DNA of 64,000 nt from Coriobacteriia bacterium. Its GTDB lineage: Bacteria; Actinomycetota; Coriobacteriia; Coriobacteriales; QAMH01. Below, one piece after another: positions 18,131-25,273 of the stretch. The position numbers and the translations under genes were made by a program. How positions within the stretch are numbered: position 1 is the first letter of the stretch; each line of letters opens with the position of its first letter. Below the pieces are notes generated by a model. That model did not search any database, was not told the origin of the DNA, and saw only the letters and a list, made by a program, of their open reading frames with translations. The stretch spans positions 62,001-126,000 of the forward strand of contig QAMH01000006.1 in assembly GCA_003149935.1 (NCBI GenBank), written 5' to 3'.

Positions 18131-20062
18131 ATGCACGAGTTTAAGACCGAGAGCAAGAAGATTCTGGATATTGTCATCAACTCCATCTACTCGACCAAGG
18201 AAGTCTTCCTGCGCGAGTTGATATCGAACGCCTCGGATTCGATCGACAAGGTCATGATCATGCGGTCCCAGGCTGCCAGTCATGCGGATGGCGAATCCCA
18301 GCTCGTCGAGGATGGTTGGGAGCCCGCCATCGAGCTCGCCTTCGATGCCGATGCCGGCACCATCACCGTAAGCGATAACGGCATCGGCATGAGCGACGTC
18401 GCCCTCGAGCGCGAACTGGGAACGATTGCCCATTCATCGAGCCAGGAGGCCAAGCTCGCCGAGATGACCGATGGCGAAGGCGACGCGGACATCATCGGAC
18501 AGTTTGGCGTGGGTTTCTATTCCAGCTTCATGGTGGCCGATCACGTGAGCGTCATCTCGCGCGCGCAGGGGTCGGACGAGGCGTTTGTCTGGGAAAGTGA
18601 CGGCATCGAGGGCTTTACCATCGACCGTGCCGAAAGGGACCATGCGGGCACGGACGTCATCTTGCACCTGCGTCCCAATGATGCCGCTAACGATTACACC
18701 AAGTTCCTGTCGTATCCCGCGCTCGAGGAGCTCGTGAAGCGTCATAGCAACTATATCCGCTACCCGATCTACCTCGAGACGAGTGGTGTGCGTCAGGTCG
18801 TTCCCGAGGACGGGGCCATTGACGTTGAGCCCGAGTTCGAGGAATACGTCGAGCGTCGCGTCCTCAATTCCATGGTCCCCATCTGGGCAAAGCCCCGCAG
18901 TGAGGTAAGCGACGAGGAATATGCGGCGTTCTACCAGGAAGAGTTTGGCGATCCCAATCCGCCGTTACGCATCATTACGATGCATGCGCGCGGCCTGCAC
19001 AATTGCGACGTGCTCCTATTCGTACCATCCGAGCCCTCGGGCGACTTCTATAGCAGGGACTACAAGAAGGGCCTCAAGCTCTACAGTTCGGGTGTCCTGA
19101 TTGACGAGCTCTACGCCGATTTGGTCCCTGAGTACTTTGGCTTTGTCCGTGGCGTTGTCGATAGTCCCGACATAAGCATCAGCCTGTCACGCGAAGGCAT
19201 CCAGGAAGACCCGTTCTTGCAGGATATTGCCGCGCAAATCGACAAACGCCTCTGCCACGAGTTCGCCGTCATGCGCGATGAGGAGCGCGAGACCTATGTC
19301 GATTTCTTCTCGGGCTTCGGACGTACTTTCAAATTCGCCATCTACGCGACCTTGGGGGCGCTCAACGAGAAGCTCGAGGACCTGCTGCTTTTCTTTACCG
19401 CCCAATCGGATGAGCCCATGACCCTGCGCGAATACCGTGACGCCATGCCAAGTGACCAGCCGTGCATCTTGTTTGCATCCGGCGACGAGGCGCGCAAACT
19501 CGAATCCACGACATCCGTGAAGGCCGTGACCGAAAGGGGATGGGATGTCATCCTGTGCTCCGAGGGCATCGACGAGTTCAGCCTGATGACCCTGCGCGAA
19601 TATGACGGGCTTCCCATCAAGAACGTCTCGGCAGACGACCTCGTCCTCGATGACGCCGAAAGCCTCATGCGCAAACGCGCGATCGACGAGGAAAACTCCG
19701 CATTTTTCGCGTATGTGCGCGATTTTCTGCCGGCCGATGTCGTGGAGGTGCGCTCCACGCTGCATCTTGACAAGGAGCCGGCATGCATCACGTCCGTCGG
19801 CCAGGTGAGTCTGGGTCTCGAGAGGTACTTTGCGTCCATGCAGGAGCGGTCGACGGCGCTGCCCCAGATACGCCATGCCCTCGAGCTCAATCCCGAGCAT
19901 GGCATTTTCGATGTCATGCGCAAGGCGTTCGAGGCACATGACAACGAGCTCGTCGAGCGCTATGCCTTCATCCTCTATGGACAGTCGATGCTCGCCGAAG
20001 GCCTCGACATTCCCGATTTCACACGATATTCGAACGCCGTATACGCGTTGATGCAGGAGTAG
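18131..20062 (+). CDS. htpG: Molecular chaperone HtpG (Hsp90)
   Basis: 643 residues, full length for HtpG. The N-terminal GHKL ATPase domain has the motifs FLRELISNASDSIDK, SDNGIGM and GQFGVGFYSSFMVAD. The middle domain has the conserved stretch LYSSGVLIDE through DSPDISISLSREGIQED with the catalytic-loop Arg (near residue 355). The C-terminal dimerisation domain runs from about 510. Hsp90 is an ATP-driven cytosolic chaperone of late-folding clients. ATG 18131 has GGAGGG seven nt upstream. It follows the trigger-factor-like genes after 92 nt. No CIRCE or other heat-shock operator was recognised upstream. Confidence 0.95.
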   Translation: MHEFKTESKKILDIVINSIYSTKEVFLRELISNASDSIDKVMIMRSQAASHADGESQLVEDGWEPAIELAFDADAGTITVSDNGIGMSDVALERELGTIAHSSSQEAKLAEMTDGEGDADIIGQFGVGFYSSFMVADHVSVISRAQGSDEAFVWESDGIEGFTIDRAERDHAGTDVILHLRPNDAANDYTKFLSYPALEELVKRHSNYIRYPIYLETSGVRQVVPEDGAIDVEPEFEEYVERRVLNSMVPIWAKPRSEVSDEEYAAFYQEEFGDPNPPLRIITMHARGLHNCDVLLFVPSEPSGDFYSRDYKKGLKLYSSGVLIDELYADLVPEYFGFVRGVVDSPDISISLSREGIQEDPFLQDIAAQIDKRLCHEFAVMRDEERETYVDFFSGFGRTFKFAIYATLGALNEKLEDLLLFFTAQSDEPMTLREYRDAMPSDQPCILFASGDEARKLESTTSVKAVTERGWDVILCSEGIDEFSLMTLREYDGLPIKNVSADDLVLDDAESLMRKRAIDEENSAFFAYVRDFLPADVVEVRSTLHLDKEPACITSVGQVSLGLERYFASMQERSTALPQIRHALELNPEHGIFDVMRKAFEAHDNELVERYAFILYGQSMLAEGLDIPDFTRYSNAVYALMQE

Positions 20063-20097
20063 CGCACGGCATGTCAGCTTAAGGGAGGTACGGACCC

Positions 20098-20970
20098 ATG
20101 CAGTACGGTACGGTCAACGGATGCGAGATATCGCGTCTCGGGCTCGGGACAAAGCGCTTTCCGACCGAGGACAGCTCTCGTGTCGTCCATCTTGATGTAA
20201 AGACGGCTTCGGCGATATTTCAGGCGGCGATTGACGGGGGAGTCGATTTCTTCGACACCTCGTACTCGAATCACAAGGGCGAGGCGGAGAGCTTCCTCGG
20301 CGATGAGTTTGCAAAGGTCGCCAAGCCGCTGCATGTGTGCACGAGCTTCTTCGAGATGGTCGACCCGCGTTACGAGTACGTGTTCCAGAAACAGCTCAAG
20401 AAGCTCGGCAAAGAGTGCATCGACTTCTATGCGATTGAGGGCGTGACCGACATCAACAAGGAGGTCAACGTCGAATCCGGCGCGATTGACTACTTCTTTG
20501 AGCGCAAGGAGGCCGGTCAGATCGCACAGATTGGCTTCAACTCCGAGCTGTCCCCCGATGAGATGGGAAAGTTCCTGAAGCGCTATCCATGGGATTTCGT
20601 GCGCATGAGGGTCAACTTCTTCGACTGGTTCGAAGGCAGGACACGCGAAGCCTACGAAATCGCCAGCGAGGCTGGTGTGCCCATTCTCGCCCACGGGGCT
20701 CTGCGCGTGGGTCCCGCAAGCCTCTTGAAAGAGGATGCCCTGGCAGTGCTTCGCCAGGGTGATGCGCACAGGTCGAGTGTCGAATGGGGGCTCATGTTCG
20801 TGAAATCCCTCGAAAACGTGCGCAGCGTGTCATGCAACGTTCATTCGGTAGAGCAGATCGAATCCGACATCGCCGTGTTCGCAGACGATGCGGTGCTCTC
20901 CGATTCCGAGATGGAGATGTTGAAGGAAGCGGCGCGTGCTCAAAGGGGTGCATGCGGTCGTCGAGGCTAG
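20098..20970 (+). CDS. Aldo/keto reductase-family protein with non-canonical active site
   Basis: 290 residues in a TIM-barrel aldo/keto reductase pattern: N-terminal RLGLGTKRFP, FFDTSYSNHKGEAESFLG, LKKLGKECIDFYAIEGV, and IAQIGFNSELSPDEM. The canonical tetrad Asp-Tyr-Lys-His is only half present: Asp53 and Tyr56 are in place, but the Lys position reads Ser83 (HVCTSF) and the His position reads Glu114 (FYAIEGV). Classical NADPH-dependent carbonyl reduction is therefore doubtful; it could be a divergent oxidoreductase or a binding protein. ATG 20098 follows AAGGGAGG. It stands alone between htpG and the methyltransferase fusion. Confidence 0.75.
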   Translation: MQYGTVNGCEISRLGLGTKRFPTEDSSRVVHLDVKTASAIFQAAIDGGVDFFDTSYSNHKGEAESFLGDEFAKVAKPLHVCTSFFEMVDPRYEYVFQKQLKKLGKECIDFYAIEGVTDINKEVNVESGAIDYFFERKEAGQIAQIGFNSELSPDEMGKFLKRYPWDFVRMRVNFFDWFEGRTREAYEIASEAGVPILAHGALRVGPASLLKEDALAVLRQGDAHRSSVEWGLMFVKSLENVRSVSCNVHSVEQIESDIAVFADDAVLSDSEMEMLKEAARAQRGACGRRG

Positions 20971-21042
20971 GGTACAGGGGGCCTGTCTCGAACGGGGCTC
21001 CCATCGTGAGGGTAGAGACAGAAGGCGAGGGGTATCGTATCG

Positions 21043-22350
21043 GTGTCTTGGAGCAAGGAACATATTGATGCCGTCGCGCGCCTAGGCGCCGATGCCGACT
21101 ACCGGGCATTCGAGCGCATCGGGCTTGATGGCATGAATGCCGCTCGCGTGCTCGACGTCGGCTGTTTCGACGGTTTCAATACGGTGCTCAAGTTTGCTCC
21201 ATACATGGGCTTGTCGAGTATCGTCGGTATCGATCCGTTTCAAGATGCGATAGACGATGCGAAAGATGCCACGGCAGACACGAGGTTTTCCTGGGAGTGC
21301 ACGAGTCTGCAAGACTACGTCTCGGATGATTCCTTCGACGTTGTCTACTTCTCGCATGTCCTGCAACACCTGGATGACAAGAAGGCCGCGATCCAGAAGG
21401 CATATGCCCTGCTCAAGCCCGGCGGTAGCATTGTCATCAAAACGGTCGATGATTCCGCAAAGCTTTCTCATCCAGACGATGCCGATGTCATGCGTCGCTT
21501 ATTTCGCCTGTATGAAGCGCATGTGCTGCCCCGGGTCGCGCATACGGCGCATACCGATAGAAACTTTGGGGCAAAATGCCCCGCTCTCCTGCGCGATGCC
21601 GGGTTCGTGCACATCGCCCTCGATATCGTGCATGCGAATACGGTGGGCATGTCCGTCGATCAAAGACGTGGCCTGTTCGAACGCATGACGTATTTCAGAC
21701 GCGCCAAGCCACAGGGGCTCGAACAGGATATCTCGCAAGAGATGGACGAGCTTCTCGTGCAGTGGGAGTCGATGTTCGAGGATGAGGGCTATCTGTTCGA
21801 TACTCCGACCTTCGTCATCACGGCTCGTAAACCAGACGGGGGTCATGATGACGACGTCCTGAAATCGGAGCAAGCCATTGGCACCTTGCCGATAGAGCTC
21901 GGTGGCGGCATCTCCGCACAGCCCATGCACGAGTCTCATCTGGGGCAGGTCATGGCAATCGAAACGGCATCGTTTCCGGATCCGTGGAGTCCCCTCGCCT
22001 ATGTGAGCGAGCTGCGTTACAACCACGATGCGCGCTACGAGGTGATCGTGGACCGTGCGGGGGCGGTGCTGGGCTATGTCGGCGTGTGGGTACGGGGCGA
22101 CGAATCCTACATTTGCCAGATTGCCGTTGCGCAAGCGGCGCGAAGGCAGGGTCTGGGGAGGCTACTCGTCATCAGAGCCGCACAGATGAGCCGCGTACGC
22201 GGAGCGCATGTATTGCGTCTGACCGTGCGCGAGAGCAACGCGGATGCTATCGCCTTCTACAGGGCCCTGGGCTTTCGCAGCATCGGCACTTTGGAATCCT
22301 ATTACGCAAACCCACTCGAGAACGGTCTCGAGATGGCGATGGAGCTGTAG
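21043..22350 (+). CDS. Fusion: SAM-dependent methyltransferase + RimI-like N-acetyltransferase
   Basis: 435 residues from GTG 21043. Residues about 20-260 form a class I methyltransferase: SAM motif I VLDVGCFDGFNT, acidic residue in IVGIDPF, and FDVVYFSHVLQHLDDK. Residues about 290-435 form a GNAT acetyltransferase close to RimI: ETASFPDPWSPLAYVSEL, VAQAARRQGLGRLLVIRAA as acetyl-CoA loop, and ESNADAIAFYRALGFRSIG. RimI acetylates the N-terminal Ala of ribosomal protein S18; the domain here could do this or modify another N-terminus. The two activities joined in one chain suggest sequential modification of one substrate, but this is inference. No internal stop or start supports two separate genes. 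Confidence 0.82.
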   Translation: MSWSKEHIDAVARLGADADYRAFERIGLDGMNAARVLDVGCFDGFNTVLKFAPYMGLSSIVGIDPFQDAIDDAKDATADTRFSWECTSLQDYVSDDSFDVVYFSHVLQHLDDKKAAIQKAYALLKPGGSIVIKTVDDSAKLSHPDDADVMRRLFRLYEAHVLPRVAHTAHTDRNFGAKCPALLRDAGFVHIALDIVHANTVGMSVDQRRGLFERMTYFRRAKPQGLEQDISQEMDELLVQWESMFEDEGYLFDTPTFVITARKPDGGHDDDVLKSEQAIGTLPIELGGGISAQPMHESHLGQVMAIETASFPDPWSPLAYVSELRYNHDARYEVIVDRAGAVLGYVGVWVRGDESYICQIAVAQAARRQGLGRLLVIRAAQMSRVRGAHVLRLTVRESNADAIAFYRALGFRSIGTLESYYANPLENGLEMAMEL

Positions 22351-22352
22351 AC

Positions 22353-23150
22353 ATGTCATCGGGAGGAAGCATGCTGGAAGAAGACGAGCGCGTTGCGGAT
22401 GGTGCGGCTGCATCCGATACAGGCGATGCCGCGCGCAAAGACGAGGCACACGCTCGGCAAGATGACGTCGTAGCGCGAAAAACTGCCGATGGCGAGGAGG
22501 CCGATCGCTTTCACGCCTATTTGACGGGTGAATTGCGACGATATCGCATGCTCGCCTGGGTCTTGGGCGCATGCGGTTTTGCGCTTCTGATGATCGCCGT
22601 CGGTCTGAATCTCAACGGCATCATGCCCGTGAAGATCTACAACATCGCGATGTCGGTCGCCTATCTCTTCATTCTCCTCATGGCCATTACGATCTTCACG
22701 CGCACGCGTCCGTGCAGGAAGAGGATCAAGCAGCTTGAGGGAAAGCCGCTTTCCGAGATTCGTGACGACAATGCGCCCGATGGCGTGAAAATCGACAGCA
22801 TGGCCCAGTTCAGGGACATGGACGATCTCTACAAGATTCTTGAGCGTGATGTGCGTACCGAGGTCATTCCCGACCTTCCGGAATACAAGCGGCTCAGGCG
22901 CATCTGGCTTGCCCTATATGCCGCGGCGCTCGTGGTCGGTGTAGCCGCACTCGTGCTCTATTACCTGTACCCGGCCCTGAGCATTCCCGCAACCTTGCTA
23001 CTTCTCGCCGCTTTTGCCCTGGTGATCGTGGCGTTCTATATGGACCGGACAAAGATGAAGCCCATGCGCGTCGAGTGGGCGCGTGGCTATGGAATGACGG
23101 AGATGCAGTTGCGCGATAACTTGCGCGAGATTAAGGCAGGTCAAAAATGA
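22353..23150 (+). CDS. Four-TM membrane protein (paralogue 1)
   Basis: 265 residues from ATG 22353 (GGAG eight nt upstream); ATG 22371, with GGGAGG four nt upstream, is the alternative. An acidic N-terminal 60 residues precedes two TM hairpins (about 70-117 and 188-231). After the first hairpin comes RTRPCRKRIKQLEG; the second is preceded by PEYKRLRRIWLALYAA and followed by MDRTKMKPMRVEW. The next gene has the same arrangement and motifs, so the two are tandem paralogues. No family function is recognised. It starts two nt after the fusion-gene stop and overlaps the next gene by ATGA, so it is within an operon. Confidence 0.72.
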   Translation: MSSGGSMLEEDERVADGAAASDTGDAARKDEAHARQDDVVARKTADGEEADRFHAYLTGELRRYRMLAWVLGACGFALLMIAVGLNLNGIMPVKIYNIAMSVAYLFILLMAITIFTRTRPCRKRIKQLEGKPLSEIRDDNAPDGVKIDSMAQFRDMDDLYKILERDVRTEVIPDLPEYKRLRRIWLALYAAALVVGVAALVLYYLYPALSIPATLLLLAAFALVIVAFYMDRTKMKPMRVEWARGYGMTEMQLRDNLREIKAGQK

Positions 23151-23953
23151 GTGCCACGAAGCGAAAGAGGGCGGCCGAACGACGCGAGGCGGGCGAGGCT
23201 GCGAGTGCGCCTGCCGCCAAGGATGCGCAAACCGCTGGTCTTGACGAGATACTGCGCGACGATGACAGTGACGCCAAGCGAACCAAGAACGCCGTCGATG
23301 CCGCCATGCGAAATGCAAAGCAGGGCATGGAGATCGACCCGCGCCTCATGCAGCTCTTCAAGGATTTCAAGCTCTATCGTATCCTGGTGGTCGTCATCAT
23401 CGCCATCGGCTTTGGCATGATGCTTGTCGCGATGTATCTATACAGTAACGGATACATCGATGGCGATACCCAAAACAACATCCTGCTCATGGCAAACATC
23501 GTAATCGTGGCGGGCATGGTCATCGCCTTCGGCCGCGCGCGTCCGATTCGCGAGGACATCAATGCCTGGCACCGGATCAACGCCATGGCCCTCGAGCAGT
23601 CCCATGGAAAGCACGGGGCGACGAAGGCGGACATCGACAAGATATTTCTCTCACGTGCCCGCAACAAGCACGTGCCTCCGACTCCCGAGTTTAGACGGAT
23701 TCGCCGTGTCTGGATGGGGCTCATTGCTGCGGCGACGGTCATCACCATCATCGCCGCCCTCATCGCCCAGCGCAACATGTCCGATGTCACGGTTCCCGTC
23801 CTCATGATCATGGTCTCGCTTGCCATTCTCGTGATTGCGACGGTTCTCGATCGCGTGAAGATGAAACCGCTGCGCAAGGAATGGGAACGCGACCTGGACC
23901 AGAAGATCAAGGCCGCCGAAAAGGCATCGAGGAAAAGCCGCACGAAGCAATGA
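23147..23953 (+). CDS. Four-TM membrane protein (paralogue 2)
   Basis: 268 residues, overlapping the previous stop by four nt. A charged N-terminus of about 80 residues (RKRAAERREAGEAA) is followed by TM hairpins near 85-130 and 190-235 and a basic C-tail (KAAEKASRKSRTKQ). The motifs RARPIREDINAWH, PEFRRIRRVWMGLI and LDRVKMKPLRKEW align with its neighbour, showing a local duplication. It is likely an inner-membrane protein of unknown role, perhaps forming a hetero-oligomer with its paralogue. A hairpin without T-run (23989-24008) follows. Confidence 0.72.
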   Translation: MSATKRKRAAERREAGEAASAPAAKDAQTAGLDEILRDDDSDAKRTKNAVDAAMRNAKQGMEIDPRLMQLFKDFKLYRILVVVIIAIGFGMMLVAMYLYSNGYIDGDTQNNILLMANIVIVAGMVIAFGRARPIREDINAWHRINAMALEQSHGKHGATKADIDKIFLSRARNKHVPPTPEFRRIRRVWMGLIAAATVITIIAALIAQRNMSDVTVPVLMIMVSLAILVIATVLDRVKMKPLRKEWERDLDQKIKAAEKASRKSRTKQ

Positions 23954-24046
23954 GAGGATGCTTGCCCCGTAAATGGTGTCGGTAGCGCAGGGGAGAGGCA
24001 TCTCCCCTTGCCTATAGAAACGTCAGGTGCGTAGAAAGGAAAAGCC

Positions 24047-24256
24047 ATGTATCCAGAAGACGAGAAGCAGGTGCGCGATTCTGCCGTCGAGCATATCGAG
24101 GAGGCGGCGATTGCCGATGGTCTCGATAGCGGGGCAAAGGCCCAGCCCGAGCAATCCAAAGAGCCCTCTGCATGGACGGCCAGCGAGGAGAACTTCGTGG
24201 AAGCTGCCGAGGAGCACATTGAAGAGGCATCCATAGCAGACGGAAAGACGAAGTAG
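24047..24256 (+). CDS. Small acidic protein with internal repeat
   Basis: 69 residues, strongly acidic. Two near-identical segments, VEHIEEAAIADG and EEHIEEASIADG, sit about 40 residues apart, so the protein is an internal duplication. ATG 24047 has AAAGGAAAAGCC upstream, a good SD. No signal peptide, TM helix or known domain. It lies between a membrane-protein pair and a Cys-rich protein gene on the same strand. Function unknown. Confidence 0.6.
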   Translation: MYPEDEKQVRDSAVEHIEEAAIADGLDSGAKAQPEQSKEPSAWTASEENFVEAAEEHIEEASIADGKTK

Positions 24257-24274
24257 GAAAACGGCAATTGCGCG

Positions 24275-24312
24275 GCGGTCTGGACAGGGGGAGGCTCCCT
24301 TGTCCAGACCGC
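24275..24312 (+). terminator. Intercistronic hairpin (terminator or attenuator)
   Basis: A 12-bp perfect stem (GCGGTCTGGACA / TGTCCAGACCGC) lies between the acidic protein and the Cys-rich protein genes. It is followed by A-rich rather than T-rich sequence, so on this strand it may act as RNA stabiliser or attenuator instead of a simple terminator. Confidence 0.5.
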
Positions 24313-24330
24313 AAAAAGAAGGGAGTGCCC

Positions 24331-24678
24331 ATGCCTGGTGGATGTTGGATCTGCAATCCGATGTGTGGAAAGTGCCAGCCAGCACCTCTTAAATCAGCGA
24401 CGTGTCCAGCATGCGGCACGCTCAATATCTTCGAAAGGGAGCGCGTTCTCTCCAAAGAGCCCCTCGTTTGCAAGGGATGCGGGGAGGACTTGACCGATAT
24501 GGTTCGTCCCAAGCCCGTAAAATGCAACTACTCTGGATATATCTGCGCCTACCCATGCGGCAATTCCAAATCGCCCCGCCATGATCATGGCGATATGCCG
24601 TGCGAGAGGAATACGCCTCCGAGCGAGGAGTGGCTCGCATCTCATCCCAAGGCGCGCGCCTTCGTCAAGGGCAAATAA
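24331..24678 (+). CDS. Cys-rich zinc-ribbon-like protein
   Basis: 115 residues with 12 Cys. Pairs CxxC occur at 5/8, 12/15, 25/28 (TCPACG) and 47/50 (VCKGCG), with single Cys at 65, 72, 76 and 91. The 25/28 plus 47/50 set resembles a zinc ribbon; the N-terminal CWICNPMCGKC could bind a second metal. ATG 24331 has GGGAG five nt upstream; a longer in-frame start at 24268 would run through the intercistronic hairpin and is rejected. It may be a nucleic-acid or protein-binding zinc protein; no exact family was recognised. Confidence 0.65.
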   Translation: MPGGCWICNPMCGKCQPAPLKSATCPACGTLNIFERERVLSKEPLVCKGCGEDLTDMVRPKPVKCNYSGYICAYPCGNSKSPRHDHGDMPCERNTPPSEEWLASHPKARAFVKGK

Positions 24679-24762
24679 GCATTCAGCTCGGCATCTCAAA
24701 TCCCCGTCTATATCTCTGAGCACTATAGGCCGCAAAGCCGTTTGGTCTTTGTCGAAAGCACC

Positions 24763-24810
24763 CTAGTACCAGACATACTAAAACGCCACAGACCTGGTCT
24801 TTAGTATGCC
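24763..24810. promoter_or_regulatory. Repeated TAGTA half-sites upstream of the molybdoenzyme operon
   Basis: CTAGTACC (24763-24770) precedes an inverted repeat CATACTAAA (24774-24782) / TTTAGTATG (24800-24808). These resemble the half-sites next to the membrane LuxR gene (15805-15845). The site lies about 130-175 nt upstream of the zinc-ribbon gene that begins the molybdoenzyme operon. Regulatory use is inferred. Confidence 0.45.
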
Positions 24811-24938
24811 CTGAGCGATGTTTGAGACGTTACCCAGATGTTACCTTTCGCACTGTTCGCGCATCGCTTATCCCACCCTCCACATGTGATCGATGCGCGA
24901 ACGCTTAATTCTTTCGAAAAGGGAAGGGGCATTAGCAA

Positions 24939-25142
24939 ATGTGTTTTAGACCACCATCGTTCGACGACATGATGAAGACCTGCGAGAAGTGCGGGTCCTT
25001 CAATCCGCCCGAGGCGACGAATTGCAAGAAGTGCGGCGCACCTCTTGCCGAGCCCGATGCGGCTGCACCCACTGGTGCTCCCGCCGCCCCCGGTGCGGCT
25101 CCCAAGGCTCCCGGCGCAGCTCCCAAGGCACCCGGCGCCTAA
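24939..25142 (+). CDS. Zinc-ribbon miniprotein, Ala/Pro-rich tail
   Basis: 67 residues. A single zinc ribbon C15-x2-C18-x10-C29-x2-C32 (TCEKCGSFNPPEATNCKKCGA) is followed by a low-complexity tail with a repeated KAPGAAP unit. The core matches the miniprotein at 28106 (CPECGTFNAAEAPTCKKCGA), and both start near an FRPP motif. A GGGAAGGGG lies about 10 nt before ATG. The two proteins bracket a molybdopterin oxidoreductase and its Fe-S subunit, so a role in assembly or electron transfer of that enzyme is plausible but untested. Confidence 0.7.
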   Translation: MCFRPPSFDDMMKTCEKCGSFNPPEATNCKKCGAPLAEPDAAAPTGAPAAPGAAPKAPGAAPKAPGA

Positions 25143-25273
25143 CCACTGATTTCACGAGCACTAGCTCTAGGTAGGACGTGTTTTGGGAGGTGGTTATCAA
25201 GGTCAGCCCAGATGCACCATCAAGTGGAGAGTAAGAGAAGAGTAAGAGTTAGAAATGAAAGGGGGGTACATTC

